A stretch of 64,000 bases of DNA from Agrococcus jejuensis (GCF_007679035.1 NZ_VEFR01000002.1:537245-601244); one strand, 5' to 3'; counted from the stretch's first letter, positions 39,749 through 48,195 are shown. A program made the numbers and translations. The notes: generated by a model not told the origin, from the sequence alone.

Positions 39749-39815
39749 CGTTTCGCAGGCGATCCCGGGTGCTGAGGGAGCATTCCCCGCAGGACCCGGA
39801 ATCGCCTGCGAGACG
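39749..39815. repeat. 67-base near-perfect palindrome
   Basis: Arms 39749-39773 and 39791-39815 pair at 22 of 25 positions (core TCGCAGGCGAT and CCGGGT); the 17-base centre is itself self-complementary (GGGA...TCCC). The complement of the centre, GGGGAATGCTCCCTC, occurs again inside the terminator at 62466-62480. It lies between divergent genes, so it is not a simple terminator. Confidence 0.8.
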
Positions 39816-39876
39816 CGACGGTCGGCGACCGGATGCAACCGTGGCGCACGTCGGCGGTCGGTGCCATGCTCGGCGC

Positions 39877-40212
39877 ATGGCCATCGACGAGGGGCTCGTC
39901 GCCCGCATCCGCCCCCTGCTCGAGCCGCACGAGCCGGTCGACGAACGGCGCATGTTCGGCGGCCTCGCCTTCCTCGTGCACGGCCACATGACCGTGTGCG
40001 TCACGAGCCGCCGCAGCCTCATGGTGCGAGTGCGCGAGGAGGATCGGGATGCGCTGCTCGCGCTCGACGGCGCGGGCGAGATGGTGATGCGCGGCAGCGC
40101 GACGAAGACGTGGGTGCTCGTGTCAGGCCCCGTGCTCGACGACGACGCCGCGCTCGCCGAGTGGGTCGAGCGCGGCGTCGAGACGATCGAGGACCTGCCG
40201 CCGAAGGCGTGA
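39877..40212 (+). CDS. TfoX N-terminal domain protein
   Basis: 111 residues: IRPLLEPHEPVDERRMFGGL, AFLVHGHMTVCVTSRRSLMV, GAGEMVMRGSATKTWVLVSG, the TfoX_N pattern (RRMFGGxxF). In gamma-proteobacteria TfoX/Sxy controls competence; the stand-alone domain in actinobacteria has no known role. The ATG is 6 bases after CATGCT. Ends 5 bases from the convergent alcohol dehydrogenase gene. Confidence 0.87.
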   Translation: MAIDEGLVARIRPLLEPHEPVDERRMFGGLAFLVHGHMTVCVTSRRSLMVRVREEDRDALLALDGAGEMVMRGSATKTWVLVSGPVLDDDAALAEWVERGVETIEDLPPKA

Positions 40213-40217
40213 GCGGG

Positions 40218-41267
40218 TCAGCCCGCGTGCGGCACGATGACGGCACGCGCGTCGAGCGTGCCCTCCTCGAGCCTGCGGTACGCCTCGGGGGCGTCCTCGA
40301 GCGAGAAGCGCTCGACGTCGGGCACGATCTGCCCGCGCTGGTACATCGCGACGACCTCGTGCAGGTCGGCGATCGATCCCCAGTACGTGTTGGTGATCAC
40401 GGCCTCGTAGGGGTTCGCGAAGAACGACCACGACACCTCGCCGCCCGCGATGCCCACGACCGAGAGGCGGCCGCCGCGCGCGAGCACGGCCTGGCCGAGC
40501 TGGATCGTGGGGGTCGCCCCGACGAGGTCGAAGACCGCATCCACGCCCGTGCCGCCCGTCGCCTCGCGCAGCTGCGCCGCCTGGTCGCCGGATGCGTCGA
40601 TGGCGATCGCGCCGCGCGCGACGGCGCGGTCGACGGCATCCTGCTTGCGATCGGTGACGTAGACCGTCGCGCCCGTGAGCGCCGTGAGGATCTGCACGGC
40701 GATCTGGCCGAGGCCGCCGAGCCCGATGACGAGGGCCGTCGAGCCGCCCTTCGCAAGCACCGGCAGCGCGAGGGAGATCGCGTGGTACGGCGTGAGCGCA
40801 GCGTCGGCGAGCGGTGCGGCGGCGACGGGATCGGCGTCGCCGAGCGGCACGAGGTTGCGTGCCGGCACCGTCACGTACTCGGCCATGCCGCCGTCGCGAC
40901 CGAGCCCCGTCGCGAGGTACGGCATCTCTGCGACGCGCTCGCAGTACGTGTCCTGGCCCTTCGAGCACGGCACGCAGCGGCCGCAGCCGATGGGCCCGTA
41001 GACGAGGAACGCCTCGCCGAGCGCGATGCCCGTCACGCCCTCGCCCAGCTCCTCGACCCAGCCGGAGGTCTCATGACCGAGCGTGAACGGCGGCGCCATG
41101 CCCTTCGGCGCCGTCGCCGCCTCGAAGTCGTCGTACGCCGCGACGTCCGAGTGGCACGCACCCGCTCCCGCGACCTTGAGCAGCACCTCGCCGGGACCGG
41201 GGGTCGGCCGCTCCACGTCCTGCAGGGTGGGCTTCGTCTTCCAGTCGGTGAATCGCAGCGCGCGCAC
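40218..41267 (-). CDS. Zinc-dependent alcohol dehydrogenase
   Basis: 349 residues, medium-chain dehydrogenase. Catalytic zinc ligands in GACHSDVAAYDD and GHETSGWVEELG; the structural zinc site is GCGRCVPCSKGQDTYC; the NAD site is LVIGLGGLGQIAVQILTALT with VTDRK after the second strand. It resembles AdhA-type enzymes that act on primary or aromatic alcohols, which would suit conversion of phenylethanol-type substrates next to the paa genes, but that is inference. GTG start with GGAGG 7 bases upstream. Confidence 0.9.
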   Translation of the reverse strand: MRALRFTDWKTKPTLQDVERPTPGPGEVLLKVAGAGACHSDVAAYDDFEAATAPKGMAPPFTLGHETSGWVEELGEGVTGIALGEAFLVYGPIGCGRCVPCSKGQDTYCERVAEMPYLATGLGRDGGMAEYVTVPARNLVPLGDADPVAAAPLADAALTPYHAISLALPVLAKGGSTALVIGLGGLGQIAVQILTALTGATVYVTDRKQDAVDRAVARGAIAIDASGDQAAQLREATGGTGVDAVFDLVGATPTIQLGQAVLARGGRLSVVGIAGGEVSWSFFANPYEAVITNTYWGSIADLHEVVAMYQRGQIVPDVERFSLEDAPEAYRRLEEGTLDARAVIVPHAG

Positions 41268-41322
41268 GGGTGTGCCTCCAGGGTCGTCGATGGGCCACCC
41301 GCCAGGCTACGCCCGCTCGCGA

Positions 41323-42018
41323 TCAGGCGCGCTGCCGCGGCCGCAGCGTCGACAGGCCGCCGTCGACGCCGAGCACCTGCCCGGTGATCCAGGCGTTCGC
41401 GGGGTCGAGGAGGAAGAGGACGGCGCGCGCGACGTCGTCGGGCGTGCCGAGGCGCCCGAGCGCATGCATGGCCTCCGACGCCGACCGGCTCGCCTCCGAG
41501 CTCGTGAGCGATGCGGTGAGGCTCGTCTCGACGAGCCCCGGCGCCACGGCATTGATCCGCAGTCCGTGGTTCGCGTAGGTCGCCGCCGACGAGTGCAGCA
41601 GACCGATGACGCCCGCCTTCGCCGCGGCGATCGCATCGTGGTTCGGCAGCCCCGCCATGACGGCCGCCGACGAGACGAGCACGACGGATCCGCCCGTGCG
41701 CATGTGGCGCCCCGCGGCGCGCACCGTCGCGAACGACGTCGTGAGCGACGCGGCGATCACCTCGTCGTACGCCTCGCGGGACGTGAGGTGCGCGGGCTTC
41801 AGCAGCAGCGAGCCTGCGAAGCACGCGATGCCGTCGAACGGCCCGCGCTCGGCGACCACCTCGTCGACGGCGTCGAAGTCCGTCGCGTCGAGCACCACGT
41901 CCGCGCCCGCATCCTCGCGCCGAGCGGTCGTGACGACCTCATGACCGCCGTCGCGCAGCAGCGCGACCGCGGCCGAGCCGATGTCGCTGGAGGACGCGAT
42001 GACGAGGAAGCGAGCCAT
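41323..42018 (-). CDS. SDR family oxidoreductase lacking the catalytic Tyr
   Basis: 231 residues. The N-terminus MARFLVIASSSDIGSAAVAL replaces the classical TGxxxGxG by a related Ser-rich loop; VVLVSSAAVMAGLPNHDAIA, AAKAGVIGLLHSSAATYA and the end LDPANAWITGQVLGVDGG are SDR features. Where YxxxK is expected the sequence reads IAAAK, so Lys is kept and Tyr is Ile. It may be inactive, or use another residue, as in some divergent SDRs. CACGCT is 6 bases from the ATG. The ADH gene follows at 55 bases. Confidence 0.85.
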   Translation of the reverse strand: MARFLVIASSSDIGSAAVALLRDGGHEVVTTARREDAGADVVLDATDFDAVDEVVAERGPFDGIACFAGSLLLKPAHLTSREAYDEVIAASLTTSFATVRAAGRHMRTGGSVVLVSSAAVMAGLPNHDAIAAAKAGVIGLLHSSAATYANHGLRINAVAPGLVETSLTASLTSSEASRSASEAMHALGRLGTPDDVARAVLFLLDPANAWITGQVLGVDGGLSTLRPRQRA

Positions 42019-42091
42019 GCGCCGAGCGTGGCACGCACGGTGCAGGCCGGCGCGGGCTTGACGCGCGGCTCGCAGCGCATCCGGCCGACCG

Positions 42092-43513
42092 CTACGCCGA
42101 CGCCGGCTGGTCGCGGAGGTCGTAGACGCGCTTGAGCTTGCCCTCGCTGCGCGGCAGGTGGCCGGGCTGGACGAGGCGCACGGCGACCGACGTGCCGATG
42201 CGCTCCTTCACGAGCTCCTGCAGCCGGTCGGCCGCCCGCTGGGCAGCCGCATCCGACGCATCCGGGTCGGGCTCGATGCCCACCGTGAGCGCATCCATGC
42301 GCCCGTTGCGCGTGAGCTCGAGCACGAAGTGCGGCGACAGGTCGTCGATGCCGAGCGCGATCTCCTCGATCTGCGTCGGGAACAGGTTCACGCCGCGCAG
42401 GATGATCATGTCGTCGTTGCGGCCGGTGATCTTCTCGATGCGGCGCATGCCCGTGCGGCCCGAGCCGGGCAGCAGGCGCGTGAGGTCGCGCGTGCGGTAG
42501 CGCAGCACGGGGAACGCCTCCTTCGTGAGCGACGTGAACACGAGCTCGCCCACCTGGCCATCGGGCAGCGGCGTCCCGTCGGCGTCGATGATCTCGGGCA
42601 GGAAGTGGTCCTCCCAGATGTGCGGGCCGTCCTTCGTCTCGACGCACTCGCTGCCGACGCCGGGGCCCATGACCTCCGAGAGGCCGTAGATGTCGACGGC
42701 GTCGATGTCGAGGCGCTCCTCGAGCTCGCGGCGCATCTCGTTCGTCCACGGCTCGGCGCCCAGCACCGCGACCTTGAGGCTCGTCGAGCGCGGGTCGACG
42801 CCCGCGGCCTCGAGCGCATCCGCGATCGTCAGCAGGTAGGAGGGCGTGCAGAGGATGGCGTCGGGCTCGAAGTCGCAGATGAGCTGCGCCTGGCGTGCCG
42901 TCTGGCCGCCGGACATCGGGATGACCGTCGCGCCGAGGCGCTCGATGCCCGCGTGGGCGCCGAGGCCGCCGGTGAAGAGGCCGTAGCCGTACGCGTTGTG
43001 CACCTTCATGCCGCGACGGATGCCGGCGGCGCGCAGGCTGCGAGCCACGAGGTCGCCCCACCGGTCGAGGTCGCCTGCCGTGTAGCCGACGACGGTCGGC
43101 TTGCCCGTGGTGCCGCTGGAGGCGTGGATGCGCGCGACCTGCTCCATCGGCACCGCGAACATCCCGAACGGGTACGTCTCGCGCAGGTCGGCCTTCGTCG
43201 TGAACGGCAGGCGGGCGACGTCGGCGAGCGAGCGGATGTCGCTCGGCGCGACGCCGTCGGCGTCGAGCTTGGCCGTGTACAGCGGCACGTTCGCGTAGGC
43301 GTGGTGCACTGTCTGCTGCAGGCGCTCGAGCTGCAGCGCCTCGAGGTCGGCGCGGCTGAGGCGCTCCTCGGGGTCGCGCTCCTCGACGGGCGTCGCGGCG
43401 ACGCGCATGCGCGCGGCCACGATGGCGCCGTCGCTCGTCGGCGTCTCGACGCCGTCGGTCGCAGCCGGGTCGGCGGCGTCGCCGTCGATGCGCTCGGGGT
43501 TCGTGATCGTCAT
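42092..43513 (-). CDS. paaK: Phenylacetate-CoA ligase
   Basis: 473 residues. It activates phenylacetate with ATP and CoA, the first step of the pathway. Adenylate-forming motifs: HASSGTTGKPTVVGYTAGDL, VDIYGLSEVMGPGVGSECVE, RYRTRDLTRLLPGSGRTGMR, ITGRNDDMIILRGVNLFPTQ, and the C-terminal LPRSEGKLKRVYDLR with the catalytic Lys. About 35 residues longer at the N-terminus than usual PaaK. The ATG at 43513 has AAGGAG 7 bases upstream. The repeat element E separates it from paaI. Confidence 0.95.
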   Translation of the reverse strand: MTITNPERIDGDAADPAATDGVETPTSDGAIVAARMRVAATPVEERDPEERLSRADLEALQLERLQQTVHHAYANVPLYTAKLDADGVAPSDIRSLADVARLPFTTKADLRETYPFGMFAVPMEQVARIHASSGTTGKPTVVGYTAGDLDRWGDLVARSLRAAGIRRGMKVHNAYGYGLFTGGLGAHAGIERLGATVIPMSGGQTARQAQLICDFEPDAILCTPSYLLTIADALEAAGVDPRSTSLKVAVLGAEPWTNEMRRELEERLDIDAVDIYGLSEVMGPGVGSECVETKDGPHIWEDHFLPEIIDADGTPLPDGQVGELVFTSLTKEAFPVLRYRTRDLTRLLPGSGRTGMRRIEKITGRNDDMIILRGVNLFPTQIEEIALGIDDLSPHFVLELTRNGRMDALTVGIEPDPDASDAAAQRAADRLQELVKERIGTSVAVRLVQPGHLPRSEGKLKRVYDLRDQPASA

Positions 43514-43555
43514 CTCAGACTCCTTCGTCTGCTGCGTCTGCGTCCGGTCCTCGGA

Positions 43556-43641
43556 TCGATTGGGCAGTAGTGGCTCGCTCACCGGCGTGTCGTCAGCCAC
43601 TGCTGCCCAATCGAGCGCCAGAGGCGACCAATCGAGCGGTC
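43556..43641. repeat. Intergenic element E: inverted repeat and CCAATCGAGCG direct repeats
   Basis: A 20-bp inverted repeat with one mismatch (TCGATTGGGCAGTAGTGGCT at 43556-43575; partner 43595-43614), then CCAATCGAGCG at 43608 and again at 43629, 21 bases apart. GACCAATCGAGC (43626-43637) is the exact complement of GCTCGATTGGTC in element C. It fills the gap between paaI and paaK and touches the paaI stop. Confidence 0.88.
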
Positions 43642-44146
43642 AGGGGGTGGGGAGGGGGCGGGCGGTGGTGAACGAGCGGCCGCGGAACTCCGCCACGACG
43701 TCGCCCGTCTCGTCGGTGACCTGCACGTCGTAGAGGCCGGATCGGCCCCGCTGCGTGCGACGCACCGCGGTGGCGGTGAGCGTCTGGCCGGGATGCGTCG
43801 ACTTGAGGAAGGTGACGTCGGCACCTTGCGCCACCGTCATCGCCTCGCCGTCGTTGCACGCGATCGCGAACGCCGTGTCGGCGAGCGCGAACACGAGGCC
43901 GCCGTGGGTGATGGCGAAGCCGTTCGTGAGCTCGGGGCGCACGACCATCGACGTGACGGCGACGCCGTCGTCGTCACGCTCGACCCGCATGCCCAGCAGC
44001 GCCGAGGCGGCGTCGCGCTGCAGCATCGCTCGCGTGTGCGGGCGCGCGGCGGCGACGGCGTCGCCCGAGATGCCGGACGCGAGCGCGGGGCTCGCGTCGC
44101 CGACCGCGCGCTCGACGTCAGCTCGGGTCGTCGCTGCCTCGGCCAT
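43640..44146 (-). CDS. paaI: PaaI-type hydroxyphenylacetyl-CoA thioesterase
   Basis: 168 residues, hotdog fold. RPELTNGFAITHGGLVFALA holds the active-site Asn/Gly-Gly, DTAFAIACND the helix Asp, followed by GADVTFLKSTHPGQTLTATA and a conserved DETGDVVAEFRGRSF end. PaaI hydrolyses stalled ring-hydroxylated CoA thioesters and frees CoA. The ATG at 44146 has GAGGGAG upstream; about 25 residues before the fold are extra. Divergent from paaA, so the palindrome at 44215 can control both. Confidence 0.9.
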   Translation of the reverse strand: MAEAATTRADVERAVGDASPALASGISGDAVAAARPHTRAMLQRDAASALLGMRVERDDDGVAVTSMVVRPELTNGFAITHGGLVFALADTAFAIACNDGEAMTVAQGADVTFLKSTHPGQTLTATAVRRTQRGRSGLYDVQVTDETGDVVAEFRGRSFTTARPLPTP

Positions 44147-44207
44147 CCGCACTCCCTCGTGCTCGAGCATCCGCGACCGAAGGGTGTTCCGGATCGCGTC
44201 GTGCCGC

Positions 44208-44232
44208 TATAGTAACTGAACGATCGTTCGGT
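44208..44232 (+). promoter_or_regulatory. Promoter and TetR/PaaR-type operator of paaABCDE (and paaI)
   Basis: TATAGT (44208-44213) is a good -10 box. The palindrome ACTGAACGATCGTTCGGT (44215-44232) has one mismatched pair and covers the start site. On the other strand TACTAT lies in the same place, so the paaI promoter may overlap. Compare the operator at 28426-28449: shared TGAACGA and TCAGG/TCGG arms. Confidence 0.7.
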
Positions 44233-44285
44233 AATCCAGTCGGACCGACCGCGAGCGCCTGCGATCGACGAAGAAGGAGTCGACG

Positions 44286-45299
44286 ATGACCGCACCCCTC
44301 GCCCCCGCAAGCGCACAGGGCGATGCCCGTGCGACCGCCGAGCAGGCCGCGATCGACGAGGCCGGCCAGGCCCGGTTCGACGCGCTCATCGAGGCCGACG
44401 GCCGCATCGAGCCGCGCGACTGGATGCCCGCCGCCTACCGGAAGACGCTCGTGCGGCAGATCTCGCAGCACGCGCACTCCGAGATCATCGGCATGCAGCC
44501 CGAGGCGAACTGGATCACGCGCGCGCCGAGCCTCAAGCGCAAGGCCATCCTCATGGCCAAGGTGCAGGACGAGGCCGGCCACGGCCTCTACCTCTACTCC
44601 GCGGCGCAGACGCTCGGCATCGGCCGCGAGGAGATGACCGACCAGCTCATCGCCGGCCGCGCCCGCTACTCGTCGATCTTCAACTACCCCACGCCCACGT
44701 GGGCCGACATGGGCGCCATCGGGTGGCTCGTCGACGGCGCCGCGATCGCCAACCAGGTGCCGCTGTGCCGCGCCTCGTACGGCCCGTACGGCCGCGCGAT
44801 GGTGCGCATCTGCAAGGAGGAGTCGTTCCACCAGCGCCAGGGCTTCGAGATCCTGCTCGAGCTGAGCCAGGGCACCGAGGCGCAGCACCGGATGGCGCAG
44901 GATGCGGTCGACCGCTGGTACTGGCCGTCGCTCATGATGTTCGGCCCGCCCGACGACGAGTCGCCGAACTCGGCGCAGTCGATGGCGTGGAACATCAAGC
45001 GCTTCTCGAACGACGAGCTGCGGCAGCGCTTCGTGGGCATGCTCGTGCCGCAGGCCGAGGTGCTGGGCCTCACGCTGCCCGATCCGAACCTGCGCTGGAA
45101 CGACGAGACGCGGTCGTACGACATGAGCGACATCGACTGGACCGAGTTCCACGAGGTGCTCGCCGGTCGCGGCCCGTGCAACGCGCAGCGTCTGCAGCAC
45201 CGCCGCCAGGCGCACGACGACGGCGCCTGGGTGCGGGAGGCGGCGCACGCCTACGCGGCGAAGCAGGCGGCCGCGACGACCGAGCAGGTGGCCGCCTGA
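44286..45299 (+). CDS. paaA: Phenylacetyl-CoA epoxidase subunit A (catalytic)
   Basis: 337 residues. The di-iron site of this ferritin-like oxygenase subunit is visible in [20 protein letters not shown] and [20 protein letters not shown] (ExxH twice), plus Glu residues in earlier helices. With PaaB, C and E it converts phenylacetyl-CoA to the 1,2-epoxide using O2 and NADPH. AAGGAG precedes the ATG; its stop overlaps paaB (TGATG). First gene of paaABCDE. Confidence 0.97.
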   Translation: MTAPLAPASAQGDARATAEQAAIDEAGQARFDALIEADGRIEPRDWMPAAYRKTLVRQISQHAHSEIIGMQPEANWITRAPSLKRKAILMAKVQDEAGHGLYLYSAAQTLGIGREEMTDQLIAGRARYSSIFNYPTPTWADMGAIGWLVDGAAIANQVPLCRASYGPYGRAMVRICKEESFHQRQGFEILLELSQGTEAQHRMAQDAVDRWYWPSLMMFGPPDDESPNSAQSMAWNIKRFSNDELRQRFVGMLVPQAEVLGLTLPDPNLRWNDETRSYDMSDIDWTEFHEVLAGRGPCNAQRLQHRRQAHDDGAWVREAAHAYAAKQAAATTEQVAA

Positions 45300-45604
45300 T
45301 GGCCACGCCCGGCGAGCTCGGCACCGAGGCCTGGCCCCTGTGGGAGGTCTTCGTGCGCGCGAATCGCGGCCTGAGCCACGTGCACGTGGGATCGCTGCAC
45401 GCGCCCGACGCGACCATGGCCATCCGCAACGCCCGCGACCTCTACACGCGTCGCGGCGAGGGCGTGTCGATCTGGGTGATGCCGGCCGACGGCATCACGA
45501 CGAGCGACCCCGACGAGAAGGGCGAGTGGTTCGAGAGCCCCGCGGGCAAGAACTTCCGCCACGCGATCTACTACACGAAGACCGAAGGCGTGAAGCACCT
45601 CTGA
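45299..45604 (+). CDS. paaB: Phenylacetyl-CoA epoxidase subunit B
   Basis: 101 residues: WPLWEVFVRANRGLSHVHVG, SLHAPDATMAIRNARDLYTR, GVSIWVMPADGITTSDPDEK, FRHAIYYTKTEGVKHL. This is the full PaaB, a small structural subunit that bridges PaaAC dimers. One-base overlaps with paaA and paaC couple translation. Confidence 0.96.
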   Translation: MATPGELGTEAWPLWEVFVRANRGLSHVHVGSLHAPDATMAIRNARDLYTRRGEGVSIWVMPADGITTSDPDEKGEWFESPAGKNFRHAIYYTKTEGVKHL

Positions 45605-46548
45605 TGGCGACGACGACCGATCAGACCGCCCCTGACTCCGCAGCTCCCATCGGGCGCCCCGCAGGGGCCCCCGACGCGAGCGCGGGGCGTGCAGCACCTG
45701 TGAGCCACGACATCAGCATGGGCGTCGAGGGCGAGGAGGCCCACGGCGACGTGAGCGTCGACGAGCTCGCACTCAGCGTCGAGCTGTCGGGTGCCGACGG
45801 CGCCGTCGCCACGCCCGACGTGGCCGAGTACGCCATGTGGCTCGGCGACGACGCGCTGATCCTCGCCCAGCAGCTGGGCTGGTGGATCTCGCGCGCGCCC
45901 GAGCTCGAGGAGGACGTCGCGCTCGGCAACATCGGGCTCGACGTGCTCGGTCACGCCCGCTCGTTCCTGCGCTACGCCGGCACGGCCGACGGCCGCACCG
46001 AGGACGACCTCGCGTACTGGCGCGACGAGCCCGCCTTCCGCAGCGCGTGGCTCTTCGAGGCACCCAACGGCCACTTCGGCGACACGATCGCGCGGCAGCT
46101 GATCGCCTCCGCGTTCCAGCTCGAGCTCTACCGCCGCCTCGCCGACTCCTCCGACCCCGCGCTCGCGGCGATCGCGACGAAGTCGGTCAAGGAGGTCGCG
46201 TACCACCTCGACCACGCGGCGCAGTGGATGCTGCGCCTCGGCGGCGGCACCGACGAGTCGCATGCGCGCATCCAGCAGTCGCTCGTCGACGTGTGGCCGC
46301 TCGTCGACGAGCTGTTCCGCGACGAGCCGGTCATCGACCGCCTCGAGGGCGTCGCCGTGCGTCCGTCGACGCTGCGCGAGCCCGTGCTGGCGCGCATCCA
46401 GGAGATCCTCGACGCAGCGGGGCTCGAGACCCCGAACGTCGAGCCGTCGATGGCAGGCGGCCGCCGCGGCAGCCACTCGACGCGCCTCGGCTACCTGCTC
46501 GCCGAGATGCAGGTGCTCGCCCGATCGCACCCGGGAGCGACGTGGTGA
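45604..46548 (+). CDS. paaC: Phenylacetyl-CoA epoxidase subunit C
   Basis: 314 residues. The core from about residue 72 (VAEYAMWLGDDALILAQQLG, WWISRAPELEEDVALGNIGL, KEVAYHLDHAAQWMLRLGGG) is PaaC, the non-catalytic ferritin-like partner of PaaA. The first 70 residues are a low-complexity Ala/Asp/Gly extension absent from proteobacterial PaaC. The overlap with paaB (ATG at 45604) fixes the start, so the extension is translated. Its end overlaps paaD by GTGA. Confidence 0.95.
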   Translation: MATTTDQTAPDSAAPIGRPAGAPDASAGRAAPVSHDISMGVEGEEAHGDVSVDELALSVELSGADGAVATPDVAEYAMWLGDDALILAQQLGWWISRAPELEEDVALGNIGLDVLGHARSFLRYAGTADGRTEDDLAYWRDEPAFRSAWLFEAPNGHFGDTIARQLIASAFQLELYRRLADSSDPALAAIATKSVKEVAYHLDHAAQWMLRLGGGTDESHARIQQSLVDVWPLVDELFRDEPVIDRLEGVAVRPSTLREPVLARIQEILDAAGLETPNVEPSMAGGRRGSHSTRLGYLLAEMQVLARSHPGATW

Positions 46549-47075
46549 CCGCGCTCGCCGCCCGCGCCGCGACGCCCGACGCCACGGGCGACGCGACCAG
46601 CCGTGCCGCGTGGGAGGTCGCCGCCCAGGTGACCGATCCCGAGGTGCCCGTGCTCACGATCGCCGACCTCGGCGTGCTGCGCTCGGTCGCGAGCGATGGA
46701 TCCGCGGCGCACGTCGTGCTCACGCCCACGTACTCGGGCTGCCCGGCGATCGACCAGATGCGCGACGACGTCGTGCTGCAGCTCACCGCGGCCGGCTACG
46801 ACGACGTGCGCGTGGACTTCACGCTCACGCCGGCCTGGACGACCGACTGGATGAGCGCCGACGGCCGCGCGAAGCTGCGCCGCTACGGCATCGCTCCGCC
46901 GAACGGCGCGGCGCCGCATCTCGACGGTCCCGTGCGGCTGACGATGGCCGTGAAGTGCCCCCGCTGCGACTCGCTCGACACGCGCGAGCTCGCCCGCTTC
47001 GGCTCCACCTCGTGCAAGGCGCTCTACGAGTGCCGCTCGTGCCTTGAGCCGTTCGACTTCTTCAAGGTGCTCTGA
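46545..47075 (+). CDS. paaD: Phenylacetate pathway maturation protein PaaD (DUF59/SufT-like)
   Basis: 176 residues. The N-terminal DUF59 domain has VTDPEVPVLTIADLGVLRSV and PTYSGCPAIDQMRDDVVLQL with the conserved Cys; the C-terminus is a zinc ribbon, CPRCDSLDTRELARFGSTSC, ending CRSCLEPFDFFKVL. PaaD is thought to help assemble the iron-sulfur or di-iron centres of the epoxidase. GTG start overlapping paaC. Confidence 0.95.
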   Translation: MTALAARAATPDATGDATSRAAWEVAAQVTDPEVPVLTIADLGVLRSVASDGSAAHVVLTPTYSGCPAIDQMRDDVVLQLTAAGYDDVRVDFTLTPAWTTDWMSADGRAKLRRYGIAPPNGAAPHLDGPVRLTMAVKCPRCDSLDTRELARFGSTSCKALYECRSCLEPFDFFKVL

Positions 47076-47076
47076 C

Positions 47077-48195
47077 ATGGCCGCGCAGAACCTCACGTCC
47101 GCGCGCACGCGCCGCGGGCAGTTCCACCGCCTCGAGGTCGCCGACGTGCGACCGCTCACCGCCGAGAGCGTCGAGGTGACGTTCGCGGTGCCGCCCGAGC
47201 TGCACGGCCAGTACGACTACGTCGCCGGGCAGCACGTCGCCCTCCGTGCCACGATCGACGGCCGCGAGGTGCGCCGCTCGTACTCGATCTGCCGCCCACC
47301 GAGCCCCGGATCCGTGTCGGTCGCCATCAAGCGCGACCTCGGCGGCGTCTTCTCGTCGTGGGCGAACGAGACGCTCGAGCCGGGTGCGGTCGTCGACGTC
47401 ATGAGCCCGCAGGGCACGTTCACGTCGGGGCTCGACGAGCTCGCCGGCGCCCACGTCGTCGGCATCGCCGCCGGCAGCGGCATCACGCCGCTCATGGCGA
47501 TGGCGCACCGCGTGCTGTCGTCGGCCGACGACTCGCGCTTCACGCTCGTCTACACGAACCGCTCGCAGCTCGACGTGATGTTCGTCGAGGAGCTCGCCGA
47601 CCTCAAGGACCGCTACCGCGGGCGCCTCGCGCTGCACCACGTGCTCACGCGCGAGCAGCGCACCGCTCCCCTGCTCTCGGGCCGCATCGACGAGGAGCGT
47701 CTCGGCCGCATCCTCGACGCCCTCATCCCGCCCGCGACGGTCGACGAGTGGTTCCTGTGCGGGCCGTTCGAGCTCGTGCAGCTGTGCCGCGACGTGCTCG
47801 AGCAGCGCGGCGTCGACGCGAGCCACGTGCGCTTCGAGCTCTTCACGACCGGTCGCCCCGAGCGCGTCGAGGGGGATGCGGGTCGCCCCGTCGCCGTGCG
47901 GCAGGGCGAGCCCACGTGGCGCCTCGACTTCACGCTCGACGGCCAGTCGGCGAGCGTCGAGAGCCCCGTGGCGGCGAACGAGTCGATCCTGAACGCGGCG
48001 CTGCGCGTGCGGCAGGACGTGCCGTTCGCGTGCGCCGGCGGCGTCTGCGGCACGTGCCGCGCCCGGGTCGTCGAGGGCAGCGTGTCGATGACCGAGAACT
48101 ACGCGCTCGAGCCCGACGAGATCGATCGCGGCTACGTGCTGACGTGCCAGTCGCATCCGAAGGGTGAGCACGTGGTCGTCGACTACGACGGCTGA
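47077..48195 (+). CDS. paaE: Phenylacetyl-CoA epoxidase reductase subunit
   Basis: 372 residues. FAD-binding domain (RRSYSICRPPSPGSVSVAIK), NAD(P) domain (VVGIAAGSGITPLMAMAHRV, WFLCGPFELVQLCRDVL) and a C-terminal plant-type [2Fe-2S] ferredoxin (FACAGGVCGTCRARVVEGSV with the last Cys in VLTCQSHP). It passes electrons from NADPH to PaaA. One base after the paaD stop. Ends the operon before the CAG-ladder promoter. Confidence 0.96.
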   Translation: MAAQNLTSARTRRGQFHRLEVADVRPLTAESVEVTFAVPPELHGQYDYVAGQHVALRATIDGREVRRSYSICRPPSPGSVSVAIKRDLGGVFSSWANETLEPGAVVDVMSPQGTFTSGLDELAGAHVVGIAAGSGITPLMAMAHRVLSSADDSRFTLVYTNRSQLDVMFVEELADLKDRYRGRLALHHVLTREQRTAPLLSGRIDEERLGRILDALIPPATVDEWFLCGPFELVQLCRDVLEQRGVDASHVRFELFTTGRPERVEGDAGRPVAVRQGEPTWRLDFTLDGQSASVESPVAANESILNAALRVRQDVPFACAGGVCGTCRARVVEGSVSMTENYALEPDEIDRGYVLTCQSHPKGEHVVVDYDG

